DNA of 64,000 bases from Persicaria tinctoria (lineage: Eukaryota; Streptophyta; Magnoliopsida; Caryophyllales; Polygonaceae): positions 32,485,120-32,549,119 of the forward strand of contig JBANSL010000010.1 of assembly GCA_037127255.1 (NCBI GenBank), read 5' to 3'. Shown here in pieces: positions 10,840 through 22,879 of this stretch. Below the pieces are notes generated by a model that was not told the DNA's origin, did not search any database, and saw only the letters and a program-made list of their open reading frames with translations. The position numbers and the translations under genes were made by a program. Position 1 is the first letter of the stretch; each line of letters opens with the position of its first letter.

Positions 10840-10848
10840 TTTATTTAA
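10840..10848. repeat. TTTATTTAA target duplication, copy 3
   Basis: Right flank of the second Mutator-like element. It lies inside the LINE reading frame that resumes immediately afterwards. Confidence 0.75.
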
Positions 10849-12256
10849 ACCAGGTCTTCGATGGTCTATCGGAAATGGCCTGTGAGGTAATTTCTGGAGG
10901 GACAACTGGGTTCGCCATAATCCCTTAGCGGATCTCGCTCTCCGACCGATTGATGATGAATTTTCCAATTGGTCTGTTAACAGGTTTATTGATCCCAATA
11001 AGAATTGGAATGTTTCAGCACTTTATACGGACTTACGCGATTTACTAAACACAACCATCATTGACAACATCATTCAGATTAAATTACCCGACAACAATTT
11101 TCATGACAGACTATTCTGGGGGCCTAGTAAGGATGGCTGGTTCTCAGCTAGCTCGACCTCGTCCATCATCCCGCTTCATGACGGTGACACAAACTTCGTC
11201 TGTAACTGGCTTTGGAAACTGAATGTTCCACATAAAATTATACATTTTCTTTGGAAAATTTCTTGGGATGGTTTACCTACTTCCGATAGACTACAACGAT
11301 CTCATGTATTGGTACCATCCGACTACATCTTTTGCGGATGCTCCGAGAATCTACTTTCCACTTACTACTAGAATGCCCCATGACAAACGAGCTGTTTTCG
11401 GCTCTTAAGATTCGTAAACCTAATACAATAGGCTTAACGGCTGATTCTAAGCCAAATGCTCTTCTAAATAATATTTTTACAAATCTGGGTAAGCATAAAA
11501 CCGGTTATCTGGCTTTTGCTAGGTGGGGTCTATGGTTTTTCATAAACCAGCTTGTCTTCAAGCACGTTACATCTGTCAAGACGCGGGAAATTTCACTTTT
11601 ATGCAATACGTTAAACATATTTGGTCTGAAAGTACCAAATCAACGGAAAAACATAAAACCATAAGCCATATTAATACCTTCTCGGCGCAAATGAACAACC
11701 CCATTTCGAGCAGAAATACCTCACGGAAAGCAAAAGTTTGGGACAAACCACTTTCTGGGTATTATAAGTTAAATTTCGACGGTTCATATTGCCTATAGGA
11801 GGAAGACTCCTACGGTTTTGTCATTCGAGATCACAACGACAACATTTTATCCTTGGGGTTGGGTAGATGTGATAACAGTTCAACTGTTTTTGTCGAGACT
11901 ATGGGCCTACACATGGGTGTTGCTAAGGCAAAACACTTGGGAATTCAATATCTTCTAATCGAACGAGATTGTCTAGTCATTATAAAGGCTCTCATGGGGA
12001 ACTGGTCGTGTCCTTGGAACATTGAGCTGCTAATGGCGGATACGAAAACTCATATAAACTCTATGTCTCATGTTGCTATTCGTCATATTTTCAGAGGTTC
12101 GAATGCGGTGGCTGACATGATTACACGTCTGGTTTACAGAATCCCTGTCGATGATAGCATGGTGACTGATGTGTTCTCGTCCGGTTGGACGCCCTAGGAA
12201 AGATGCCCGGTCGGCGGCAACTTTCCTAAATTTTATCCTGCTTCGGAAAAAAAAAA
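10849..12256 (+). mobile_element. LINE (L1, RNase H type), 3' fragment
   Basis: This is the C-terminal part of a plant L1 ORF2, broken by stops and shifts. It starts at GLRWSIGNG and FWRDNWVRHNPLADLAL, goes through the zinc-binding region after reverse transcriptase (RLFWGPSKDGWFSASS, WKLNVPHKIIHFLWKISWDG), and continues into an RNase H domain (YYKLNFDGSY; ETMGLHMGVAKAKHLGIQ; HIFRGSNAVADMITRLVY). The RNase H stop at 12195-12197 is followed by only about 50 bases and an A10 tail (12247-12256). Its upstream part is cut by the Mutator-like insertions. It is inactive. Confidence 0.85.
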
Positions 12257-12410
12257 TGTTCAAATGAATGAGAGAGCAAATTGAATTAGTTGACTGGGTA
12301 AACAAGATGTACACCGGTGTGCTTCCAAAATCATTTTGTTCATGCAAATTGCTATGGTCTCACCACTTCCTCATGAAGTAACATATCACTTACCGGGACA
12401 AATCCTCTTG

Positions 12411-12419
12411 GTACTTAAA
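12411..12419. repeat. 9-bp target duplication GTACTTAAA
   Basis: An identical copy at 13396-13404 flanks the other end of the small MULE. Confidence 0.85.
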
Positions 12420-13395
12420 GGGTAAATTGCAGAAAACCACCCCTTAAATATGCTGTTTTGCTCAAAACCACCTTTTAAAATCGAAATTGCATAAAACCAC
12501 CCTCTAAAAGCATTCCGTTTGCAAAGTCACACCCAACTCCACTTTCCGTTAAACAAATTATTAACTTTTTTTAATAGAGTTCAGCCATTGAGATTTACTA
12601 TTATTTTATATATTTTTTATTTTATAGTGTCCAAAAATCCATATTTGGAAAACAAAAAGAGGAAAATACAAAACCATTCCCCATTCCCCATTCCCCTTCC
12701 TCTTCCCCTCTATGTCAACCAAACTTACGTATGTCAATGGCAACTCCATATTTTCAGCGCACATTCGTTCTCTACCGACATCATTACTAGTGCTCGTGCA
12801 ACGAATTCCTCAATTAAAACTCCAGAAGAAAAGTCAAAAATAAAAGCCCCAAATTTTAGGGTTATTCACAATGGACACAATTAAAAACTCCAAGGTTCGA
12901 ATTCGAATGTTTGGTGAAATTTACCTCAATTCAGACCACAAATCATCAACATTTGTCATCCTCGAGTCCAACTCATGTGAACTTAGGACTCAAACAAAAG
13001 AAACAACGATCTTTGCTTTCGAAATCCACAATAACCGCATAATAGATAGAATGGGATATGGAGGAGGAAAAAGACGGGAGAGATAGAAGGCAACAATAAC
13101 TCTAGTATGAACATGAAGAGCCCGAAGAATAAAAGTTACAATGGTGATATGGTGGGTTTCTTAGGAAGAAGATGATGAATAGTGTTATGGTGGGATCTTA
13201 AATGAAAATATAATAAAAGCTTAGGGAGAAAATAGTAATTTTGGACAATTTTAACAATAAGTAAACGGAATATATGAGGTGGGTGGTATTTTGCCAACAA
13301 ACTATATATAAGGGGTGGTTTGTGGCAATTTTGCATTTATGGGGTGGTTATGAGTAATGTGCTATATTTAAAGGGTGGTTTGCTGCAGTTTACCC
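12420..13395. mobile_element. Small MULE, ACCACCC family, copy 1
   Basis: The left end is GGGTAAATTGCAGAAAACC and the right end in reverse is GGGTAAACTGCAGCAAACC. Each arm repeats an AACCACCC motif three times at about 30-35-bp steps. The 9-bp duplication GTACTTAAA is perfect. The inside encodes nothing I recognise; an ATG at 12871 opens 71 codons (MDTIKNSKVRIRMF) that may be a captured fragment. The element shares its ends with the one at 39382-40406. Confidence 0.85.
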
Positions 13396-13421
13396 GTACT
13401 TAAAATATTTAAAATAAGTTA

Positions 13422-13470
13422 AACGGGCCCATTAAAAAAAGCCCAATTTCGTGGCCCTTAAAAACGGGCC
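13422..13470 (+). promoter_or_regulatory. Site II (TGGGCC/GGCCCA) cluster
   Basis: GGGCCCA, GCCCA, GGCCC and GGGCC motifs lie within 50 bases just right of the MULE. Clusters like this are common in promoters of plant housekeeping genes. The stretch 13500-13800 downstream looks like a first exon of an unidentified transcript. Confidence 0.4.
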
Positions 13471-13479
13471 TCGTTGCTA

Positions 13480-15540
13480 AGGTTTTCGGACTTCACTCAT
13501 CCAGTGTGATTCGAAATCGTGTCGGCGTCGCGGCGGTGGCGCCATCCATCGCTTGAAGGTCTGCAATGCCTGCAACTTTTCGTATGTGATCATCGCCGCG
13601 TCTCACTGATTCGGTTTGCATGGAATGTCGATCAGAAAGACCTATTAGGTCCCGGCTCCGTGTGGTTAGAAATCAGGTTTCGAACTGAAATATATATGCT
13701 TCGAATTAGGGCTTTGTGTAGCAGCCAGAAATTGCAAGTTTGCATGGTCAAATGGCAGTCCTCAATCACAATTGAGTCTTCTGCATTCGCTTTTTCAGGT
13801 TGATATATAGATATTATGATGGCATTCGTGTCTGAATCGAAGACCGAGTATCCTCTGTCTCTCTATTTTTGTTTCTATGTTTAGGCCACTCATGAGACCT
13901 AGCTTATTTTCTTTCTTCCTACAGATGGAAATATGGGGATTTCTTTTGCATTTAATCATGGAAAAAAAGGAGCTTTTGGGGATTACAGTGAAGAGAAAGC
14001 ATTAAAAAGTGGAAAGGAGTCCTTTGGAGTAGCTTTCATTCTACCTATACACTTTTTTGTTCCTTGTTTCCTGGTGTTCTTTCTTCATTTCATTTTTTTT
14101 TTAAAATAAGTGCTTCTGTATGCTACAGCAGAGTCCAATTTTAGGTTCAGGAATGCATTTGGAAGCAAACTGTATACATATATTTCTTCATTGTTGCCTT
14201 GATGACTCCCTCTTCCTCTTGCAGTATATTGGGTGTTTACTGTTTGGTCCATCTTATTTATATCATCATTTACAAATTTTCCATCACTTGATGGTGTTGT
14301 GTACCTGTAGTGCCTTTCTTTTGAAGATTAGATTACATGAAACAATTGCACTGAGGTTGCAACTTGCAAGTCATGCCTGTATATCCTGAATAAATCTTTT
14401 AGTTTGTTGAATCATCATTCCCATTAAAGTAATAATGTGTGTTTAGCAACTTAGTTTATTATGTGGGGACTGATTTAACAATACCAATTAGAGAAAGCAC
14501 GCGGTTGGAGAGTGCTCCAATATGAGTAGTCAAATATTGTTTACAACATGATGGCCTCACAAGGATATTCTGTAGTGCAGTTAAATAATTTATCTGAGGT
14601 ATTGAGACTAAGAAGTGATCAATTCTGTTGTTAAGGAAAATAAGTGTCCTCCATATATATTATTTTGGAGAGTGCATATGGACAAAGTTTTAGCCCAGTA
14701 GTAGAAGCTTCAATGTGTCTTGTACATTTCTGTTTCAAGTTATGAAATGCTGTAAAAGTTCAGATGCATATATTGAAATTATTGGAAAGGAACAAGTGGT
14801 CACTTTTATTCTTTTTGGGTGTCCCATGTGAATATATGATTAAGTTCTAGACTTCTTCATGGCTACTTGATTACAATATTATAACCAGGTGACAGAAATA
14901 TGTTCTTGAGAAAGACACGGGGAAGCCTTTATTGATAGTTTTACATATTTTTTTTACAGTTCTGGAAAAGCTTGTAAAATCATTCATGTGTATTTTGCAT
15001 TATAGTTCACACAGTCTATGCAGATATTTATCCTCATCCTTCATTTTCCTGTGAAGAATATGATTGTTTGTTATACACTGTTAAAAATGAAACTATGTAT
15101 TGGGTGTCTTAGTGGTAAGGAGGTAGAAGGATTTTGGGAGGTGTCAAGTTCTATTCCTGCAAACCAGTTTATCACTGTGTCTGAAAAAGAAACTACTACT
15201 GGATTATCTAGGTTAATGAGCATAAATGTGTGATCAACACATGATTCTTTTCCCCATAATTTATCCTAACTTCTAATACACGTGTGACGTGTGTATAGAT
15301 TCATGCAAGAATGAGAGAGATGGAGATAGATTATGTGTATTGGAAGCAAAATCTTGGCTTGGTTAGAAAACAAGCATTAGTTTTCACGCTCTCTTTGATA
15401 CAAAGATGACATGATTATTACCTTGTGAGTGAAGGAAGTGAAGGAATAGCAAAAGACAAGCAATGGAGTCAAAGACAAGACGACCACCTCTCATCCCCTC
15501 TCTCATTCTTTTAGATTACCTTTGAAACCGTTTTCTATTG
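13480..15540 (+). other. Possible transcript of unknown type upstream of MYB
   Basis: A less AT-rich stretch (13500-13800) follows the site II cluster and has an open frame of 94 codons without resemblance to a known family. Downstream to 15240 the sequence is T-rich and intron-like. I cannot define exons. It could be a long non-coding RNA or the 5' part of a decayed gene. Confidence 0.25.
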
Positions 15541-15548
15541 ACCCATCA

Positions 15549-15555
15549 ACCAACC
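15549..15555 (+). promoter_or_regulatory. SMRE-like site ACCAACC
   Basis: The sequence fits ACC(A/T)A(A/C)(T/C), the secondary-wall MYB-responsive element bound by MYB46 and MYB83. It lies about 220 bp before the start codon of the MYB gene, next to a CT-rich stretch. A match of seven bases is weak by itself. Confidence 0.35.
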
Positions 15556-15694
15556 CTGCCTCCTCCCCCCTCTCTCTCTAGCCTCTCTCTCTATCCCCTC
15601 CCCCAATCTAAGCAAGCCAAAGCTTCCATCACAATCATGAAGGCTATATCAGCATACTTTATCCGAACCTTTGAAAATCGTCGAACTGGTTTCT

Positions 15695-15700
15695 TATAAA
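15695..15700 (+). promoter_or_regulatory. TATA box candidate for MYB gene
   Basis: TATAAA in the context TTCTTATAAAGGC, 78 bases before the ATG at 15778. This would leave a leader of about 50 bases. Confidence 0.45.
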
Positions 15701-15777
15701 GGCTTGATTTCTATAAGCCCCATCCCTTCTGAGGAATTGGTTAATCAGCTTCTTCAGCTGAATTAATTGCAATAGCA

Positions 15778-17873
15778 ATGAGGAAGCCTGCACCTGATTC
15801 CTCAGACAAGAACAACAATCCTGATAACAATACCCAAACCAATTCTAATGGTGCCAAGCTCAGAAAGGGTTTATGGTCACCGGAAGAGGATGAAAAGCTC
15901 ATCAATTATATGCTTACAAATGGGCAGGGCTGTTGGACTGATGTGGCCCGGAATGCTGGTCTCCAGAGGTGTGGTAAGAGCTGCCGCCTTCGTTGGATTA
16001 ATTATCTGCGCCCTGACCTTAAGCGAGGTGCTTTCTCCCCCCAAGAAGAAGAGCTCATTGTCCACTTTCATTCTCTTCTAGGCAACAGGTAATCATTTTG
16101 AATAGTTTTTCTTTTAAGCTCATTTCATTCATTTGTGTCATAATAGGAAAAATAATGTCACTTGTTGATGTGATGATACTGTGTAAACCTACAATGCAAC
16201 CTGCAAAGCACTCAAAATGCAGAATCAAATTCACTACTTCATCCACAACATTCAAGAACAAAAATCTGCCCGGCAAAAATCTGCCTGGCAAAAATCTTGG
16301 CTCCACCACTAGATGATACATAACCATGATGCATATATATTTTTTTCAAAAAAGTTTATTTTGCTTTTCTGCTTTTGCATGTTTGTTGTCTCCATGTGAT
16401 TTTAATTTTTGACTTTTTTCCAGAACTGAATTGAAGAGTAGTTTTCTTTTGCTAACATGAAGCTTTAACATGAAAGGCGATTACAAGATGATGATGTGAA
16501 TGGTAACTTTGAGATAATGATGTGAATGGTAACTTTGGATAAGAATGTATAAAGTGATGCGTACATCAGGGTTGAGCTTCAGTGATAAATCCTAGCCCTT
16601 TGTAATATATGCAGTCCTTTACCAATCCTGGTTGGTAGCACACGTGGCTTGTGATTCTTCCATGAAACTCTTATCTTAGTTTAATTCATGAGGAACAAAA
16701 CTGAAAGGAACGTTGGTACGTGTTTGTATTTCAAAGTACGTGTTTTGAGTTGAAGACACTCCATCTTTTATCACTTTTTAATTCTCTCAGTTGGCATGAA
16801 ACAGTCCTATTTCAGATCTGGTCAAAATTTGCACTTTGCTTTGTAGACCAGTTGAAAGGTACTTTTAAGAATTAGGACTTGTAGGGTCTTAATATGTGAA
16901 GTAAAATCTTGCATATTAGCATATATCGACTGTTTTTTTTCCCCGAAGATAAGATTTAGGTTAGTGTACAACAACCTAGGGCATCCTTTCGGATTAGGAA
17001 CCTTAGCTTCTGACAATCATAATTTCTAGTTTTCTACATTCATATTGTAAGTCGCCAATCTCTGCAATTGTATCTGCCACTTTATTAATGTTAGCTTCCA
17101 GGAGGCAATGTGTTTGCATATGATTTTAATTTTATTCTTTTTTCTTGTGTTGAAGGTGGTCACAAATTGCAGCTCGCTTGCCTGGAAGAACTGACAATGA
17201 AATAAAGAATTTTTGGAATTCAACTATAAAGAAAAGGCTGAAGAACACATCATCACCTAATGTGAGCGACTCATCTTCCTCAGGGCCTATGGATATTATC
17301 TATGTAGAAGGTAGAGGCACCCCGTCAACAAGCACACACGCAGATCAACAAGGCATCACACCCATGTACATAAACTCTCTGTCGTCTTCAACATCAACAG
17401 GCACCAATCCTCCAATGGAACCCATGCAACCCTTAGCAGGCCAAAGTCTAGTTGACATCCACATGCCTACACTTGCAAGTGGATACTTCAACAGATCCCT
17501 GTCTTCATCTACATCATCGTCGTCCTCCTGCATGACTCAGTCTGCGATGAATAACAATTATGGCGGCATTCTTGGAAGTCAGCATAATAGCCTTGTGAAT
17601 GGCCTAGATGTGGAATTCTGTATGCCTTCTTTTGAGGGTTTCAGCATTGAAGAAAATGCTCGGACCGACAACCATCTGGACAGCAACCAGTTAAACTATG
17701 TGAATAGTACAGTTGATAATAATAACTGCATTAACAGTAACATGAGGGTGGAGATGACAGCTGGCATTACGAACAACTGGGAAGGAGACGAGATAAGGTT
17801 CGGAGAATGGGACTTCGATGAGCTGATGAGAGACGCTCCTTCCTTTCCGTTCCTTGATTACCAAGTCGAGTAA
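15778..17873 (+). CDS. MYB83: R2R3-MYB secondary-wall regulator (MYB83/MYB46 type)
   Basis: Nuclear transcription factor of the MYB46/MYB83 pair, master switches of secondary wall formation (cellulose, xylan and lignin genes). Exons 15778-16088 and 17156-17873 give 342 residues; the junction splits the Arg codon of [20 protein letters not shown]2 (about residues 30-80) carries [29 protein letters not shown] and LRWINYL. R3 (about 82-132) carries [11 protein letters not shown] and [16 protein letters not shown]. The bHLH-binding signature is absent (His at the required Arg/Lys), as expected for this group. The tail is Ser/Asn-rich and ends [10 protein letters not shown] then [10 protein letters not shown], which resembles the MYB83 C-terminus more than MYB46. 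The 1067-base intron is T-rich and has no element I can define. Confidence 0.92.
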
Positions 17874-18623
17874 GCCTTACACACACATGCTACTTCTTCC
17901 GATTCAAGTATTCTTTTCGGTGATCGTCTTCTTTTCTGCTCATGAACATCTAGGTCATTTTAAAGCCACATTGTAATTTGGTATTGTGGGTGTTGCTCAT
18001 AGAATAAAGGGTCTGGGCGATTGTGGAAAACTCTTAGAGACACCCTATGAAGCAAGTGTTGATGTTTCATATACATGTATGAGATGTATGTAAGATACTA
18101 AGATGCGAAAGGGTTAATAATGCATCCGTTGTTGTGAATGAAGAGAGAGGTGAATAGTACGTTGTTAGTAGAAGAGGTAGATAGTTAGGTGTTGCACCAT
18201 TTTTTAGGGACTTGGTTGTATGGTAAATCTGTAGCCATATATTGAGAATGTACAAACGAAATGGTGGTGTGTTTTCAGTTGTTATTACATTTACGGATCA
18301 AGATGTAACGATGCACGTTATCAGATGTAATGAAACACATTGTTTAAGATTCAAAGGCAAGCACTCACTACGTGTTTCCACTGTATCTATCTATATATAT
18401 ATATACATATATTATAAATTAGTTATAATTGATGTGTGTTCTACATGATGGGTTGGAGTTGATTCTATGATTTTTTTTAATTAAAATAATATATCGTCTT
18501 AATTTACATAAATTTATATAAATTGTCACAATCTAACAATCTATCGATCTATATAGTTTAGTTAATTGATAAAAATAGAAATAAAAATTACTTCATAATC
18601 ATATTTACCAAAATTATGAATAG
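17874..18623. other. MYB 3' flank
   Basis: Contains the 3' UTR and AT-rich spacer with a TATATATATATA run near 18395. No gene seen. Confidence 0.5.
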
Positions 18624-18632
18624 ATATTTGAT
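18624..18632. repeat. 9-bp target duplication ATATTTGAT
   Basis: Identical copy at 25256-25264. The two bracket a 6623-bp element. Confidence 0.85.
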
Positions 18633-18937
18633 GGGGGGTTTTGCAAAATAGCCACGAAAATGGGCTGATTTTGCGAAATACCCGCGTTTTGGGACATTTT
18701 TGTAAAATGGACGCAATAAAAGGCTCCACCATCTCTCCACAAGCGCTTTTCTCTCTCCTCCAGCTCTCCATCTCCGGACGCTCTCTCTTTCTCCCTCCCG
18801 ACCTGCTCGCCGGCGATTGCTAGGATTTCCGACGGATTACCACTCCGACATCATCAAAGCGATTGATTGAGATGGCTCCGGCTTGAGGTACATCTCTCTT
18901 TCTCTCTCCGAATTTGTTGCAGTTCCTCATCCCGCGC

Positions 18938-19309
18938 CTTATCAATCGATCGAAGATCGATTGATAAGTAACTCGATTTTTGCTTCCGACTGTTTTTCTT
19001 ATCAATCGATCGAAGATCGATTGATAACGGACTCGATTTTGTTTGTGATGGCTGCAATTGATGAACGAAATCTAAAATCTTGTCCTTGTTGTTTTACGTT
19101 TGTGATTGATATGTTGTTTTATGTTTTGCACATAACCTGTTTGATGAAATGCTCCAATAGGTCGAGTGACTGTATTTTTACGAGCCGAGGTTTCCTTATC
19201 AATCGATCGAAGATCGATTGATAAGGAACTCGAATTTTGCTTCCGACTGATCGATCTTTGCTTCCGACTGTTTTCCTTATCAATCGATCGAAGATCGATT
19301 GATAAGGAA
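18938..19309. repeat. Four copies of a perfect ATCGAT-rich palindrome
   Basis: Copies at 18938-18968, 18999-19027, 19192-19228 and 19273-19309 share the arm TTATCAATCGATC, centre GAA and the complementary arm. The stems are 14, 13, 17 and 17 bp without mismatch. The sequence right of the second copy (ACTCGATTTTGTTTGTGATG, about 110 bp) recurs right of the fourth, so the region is a tandem duplication of about 280 bp. Confidence 0.9.
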
Positions 19310-19568
19310 CTCGATTTTGTTTGTGATGGCTGCAATTGCTGAATGAAATCTGAAATCTTGTCCTTGTTGTTTTATGTTTGTGATTGATATGTTGTTTTAT
19401 GTTTTGCACATAACCTGTATGTTAAGCATCAATTACTGGTTTTGATCGTTTTTTGCTATATGTGTGTGATTTTCAAGTCTGCAATTGAATATGTGCTTGT
19501 TTATGCTTATTTATTCTATATCTCTATGAAATACAGTCGAATCAAGTGATTACTGTTATGGAATGCCT

Positions 19569-20420
19569 CAAAATTTGCGCCATGTGCAAATTTTGATTGA
19601 TTTTTGAAGCATCAATTACTAATTATAATCGTTTTTTGCTATATGTGTGTGATTTTCAAGTCTCCAATTGAATATATATGTGCTTGTTTATGCTTATGTA
19701 TGCTCGTTAATATGTTACATTGGTAAATTTTATTTCATTTTTGATGTATTGGATGATATTTTGAAGTCTCCTTTTGAATCCATGCTTCTTTATGTTCATT
19801 CGGATAATGTGCTTGCACTTTAAATGTAACATTTCTATATCTAGATCAAATACATCCCGAGCAATGTGCTTACTCTATTGATCTAGTTGATTTAATGATA
19901 TGCATTCCTCACTGTTGCATCCATTATTGCATTTGACAATAAAATGAACTCCACATTCCTTATTACACTTTGATTACTCCATGTCAGCACTGCATTTGAA
20001 TCATAGAAAATTTGCATCGGAGGTACAAATTTTGATAGATTGTGTTTATAACTGGTGTATTTTATTCATATAGTTGATTGCTCTTGTCATCACTGCACTT
20101 GAGTCATAGAAAATTTGCACCGGAGGTGCAAATTTTGTAGGATTGTGTTCGTAAATGGTGTATTCTATTCATCTAGTTGATTTAATGATATGCATTCCTC
20201 ACTGTTGAATCCATTATTGCATTTGACAATATAATGAAGTACTCATTTCTTATTACACTTTCATTGCTCATGTCATCATTGCACTTGAATCATAGAAAAT
20301 TTGCACCGGAGGTGCAAATTTTGTAGGATTGTGTTCATAAATGGTGTATTTTATTCATCTAGCTAATTTAATGATCATGTTTGTTGCTGCTGAAAATTTG
20401 TGCCTTCGGCACAAATTTTC
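19569..20420. repeat. Five AAAATTTG-armed hairpins in tandem units
   Basis: Hairpins lie at 19569-19595 (10-bp stem), 20007-20033 (imperfect), 20110-20136 and 20296-20322 (AAAATTTGCACC, centre GGA, 12-bp stem) and 20392-20420 (GAAAATTTGTGCC, centre TTC, 13-bp stem). Between them longer direct repeats recur, for example GATATGCATTCCTCACTGTT and ATGGTGTATTTTATTCAT at steps of roughly 100-190 bp. Confidence 0.88.
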
Positions 20421-21326
20421 TCTTCTTGTATTTGCCCTCACTTCCATCTTGTATTTACATATTCACTATTCTTGTATTTGAACTGTTGATGCTGTCATCA
20501 CTGTTATTTCCTTCTCTGTGCAGAGGTAAGTTAATTCTGTTTGGTCTTTGAAACTAAAATTCATATTTGATAGCTTATTAATATGTCTGACATCCCTATT
20601 TTAGTTCATTCCTTTTCTTCATTTGCCTTGATTTTCAATGGTGTAATTGGATTTCTTCTTTGCTCGACAGAGGGACTGCCTATTGATTTTCGAGACCAGG
20701 AAGACCACCCTGCAATAGAAAGATTTCAATAGGAGAGTTCAAGAGAAGGATAAAGCATTCAAAATAAGGTTGTCAACACAATTCTTTGCTTGCAGGATCA
20801 CTGTCGATCAATTTTTATGAGTCGAGGTTTCGATCTTTTTTCTGTTGAGCAATTCTTCAAGCAGCGTCTTTGCACACTTCAAGGAGATGGGGCACTATTG
20901 AGCAATTTTGAACTTTGCATGTGGATTCTTCAAGGAGCCTGAAAATTTGTAACTAATATCAGTGTCATCGCTAATTGTTAGTGCTATATTTGTAACTAAC
21001 ATCAGTGTCAGCACAAAATATCAGTGTCAGCACTAATTGCTTGTGCTATATTTGTTTATTTCTTCCTTTGAATTATTGTGTGCATCATCTTTTCTTTTCT
21101 TTTGGTTTAGATTTTGGTTTTGTCTATATTTGATTACGAAGTTCTTTATCCCCCTTTTCACCCCATCATTGTGCGGGATTTGAACCCGCATCATTGTGTG
21201 TTATTCACATTTATGTTTTATCATGTAATAAGACAAGTTTGTGTATTCTTTTTTATATGTCAGCACAATTCTGTCATCGGTACTCATCAAATTTTAGATT
21301 TTATCATTATTGTTTACTTAAAAAAA

Positions 21327-21388
21327 CAATACCATGTTAAGAAACAACATGGTATTGCTTCTCAACATGATATTCTTAACATGTTGAG
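21327..21388. repeat. Two adjacent hairpins
   Basis: CAATACCATGTT pairs with AACATGGTATTG (21327-21357, seven-base loop). CTCAACATG pairs with CATGTTGAG (about 21362-21388). Confidence 0.75.
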
Positions 21389-21469
21389 CAAATTTTCACC
21401 ACTAATTTAACCAATATCAGTGTCAGTACTAATTGTAACTAATATTAGTGTCAGCACTAATTTTCATCA

Positions 21470-22870
21470 CTAGTTGTGCAAAAATAAAGTATTGATGAGC
21501 AAAAATAAGAGCATGTTGTGCAATATGTTATTAAGAAAGTATGAAATTATATTGAGAGAAAATCAGAGTCTCGATTGTTGTGCAAAAATAACCTATAGTT
21601 GAGCAAAAATAAGATGATTTTGAGCAAAATTTCATCAATCCCCCATTGGTGTGCAATTATTGTCTATTGATGAGCAAAAATAAGATCATGTTGTGCAATA
21701 ATCTATTTAAAAAGTATAAAATTATATTTACAAAAAGTAAGATCATGTTGAGACACAATTTCACAAGTCTCAAATGTTGTACAAAAATAAAGTATTGATG
21801 AGCAAAAATAAGAGCATGTTGTGCAATAATTTATTGAGAAAATATGAAATTATATTGAGAGAAAATAAGATCATGTTGTGCAAAAATAACCTATATTTGA
21901 GCAAAAATAAGATGATGTTGAGCAAAATTTCACCAATCCCCCATGTTGTGCAATTATTGTCTATTGATGAGCAAAAATAAGACCATGTTGTACAATAATC
22001 TATTAAAAAAGTATAAAATTATATTTACAAAAAGTAAGATCATGTTGAGACACGATTTCATAAGTCTTGAATGTTGTGCAAAAATAAAGTATTGATGAGC
22101 AAAAATAAGAGCATGTTGTGCAATAATTTATTGAGAAAATATGAAATTATATTGAGAGAAAATATGACCATGTTGTGCAAAAATAACCTATAGTTGAGCA
22201 AAAATAAGATGATGTTAGCAAAATTTCACCAATCCCCCATGTTGTGCAATTATTGTCTATTGATGAGCAAAAATAAGACCATGTTGTGCAATAATCTATT
22301 AAAAAAGTATAAAATTATATTTACAAAAAGTAAGATCACGTTGAGACACAATTTCACAAGTCTCAAATGTTGTGCAAAAATAAAGTATTAATGAGCAAAA
22401 ATAAGAGCATGTTGTGCAATAATTTATTGAGAAAGTATGAAATTATATTGAGAGAAAAAAAAAATCATATTGAGAACAAATTCTCAAGTCTCGATTGCTG
22501 TGCAAAAATAACCTATTGTTGAGCAAAAATAAGATGATGTTGAGCAAAATTTCACCAATCCCTCCATGCTGTGCAATTTTACTCTATTGATGAGCAAAAA
22601 TAAGACCGTGTTGTGCAATAATCTATTAAAAAAGTATAAAATTATATTTACAAAAAATAAGATCATGTTGAGACACAATTTCAAAAGTCTCGATTGTTGT
22701 GCAAAAATAAAGAATTGTTGAGCAAAAATAAGAGCATGTTTAGCAAAAAATCCATTAATTCCCCATGTTCTACAATCATAGTTTATTGAGCACAATTTCA
22801 AAACTCTTCGATTGTTGTGCAAATATAATCTATTATTGAACAAAAATAAGACAATGTTGTGCAACATAAC
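21470..22870 (+). repeat. Tandem array, period about 300 bp
   Basis: The phrase GAGCAAAAATAAGAGCATGT starts at 21497, 21800, 22097, 22393 and 22720, giving about four and a half units. Each unit is itself made of shorter TTGTGCAAAAATAA and GAGCAAAAATAAGA sub-repeats. Unit ends also share TTCACCAATCCCCCATG. No protein is encoded. Confidence 0.9.
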
Positions 22871-22879
22871 ACTTCAAAA

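Noticed and set aside
15778..17873. MYB46 as the name for the MYB gene
   Set aside because: The two paralogues share the DNA-binding domain. The C-terminal [10 protein letters not shown] favours MYB83, though a lineage with a single ancestral gene remains possible.
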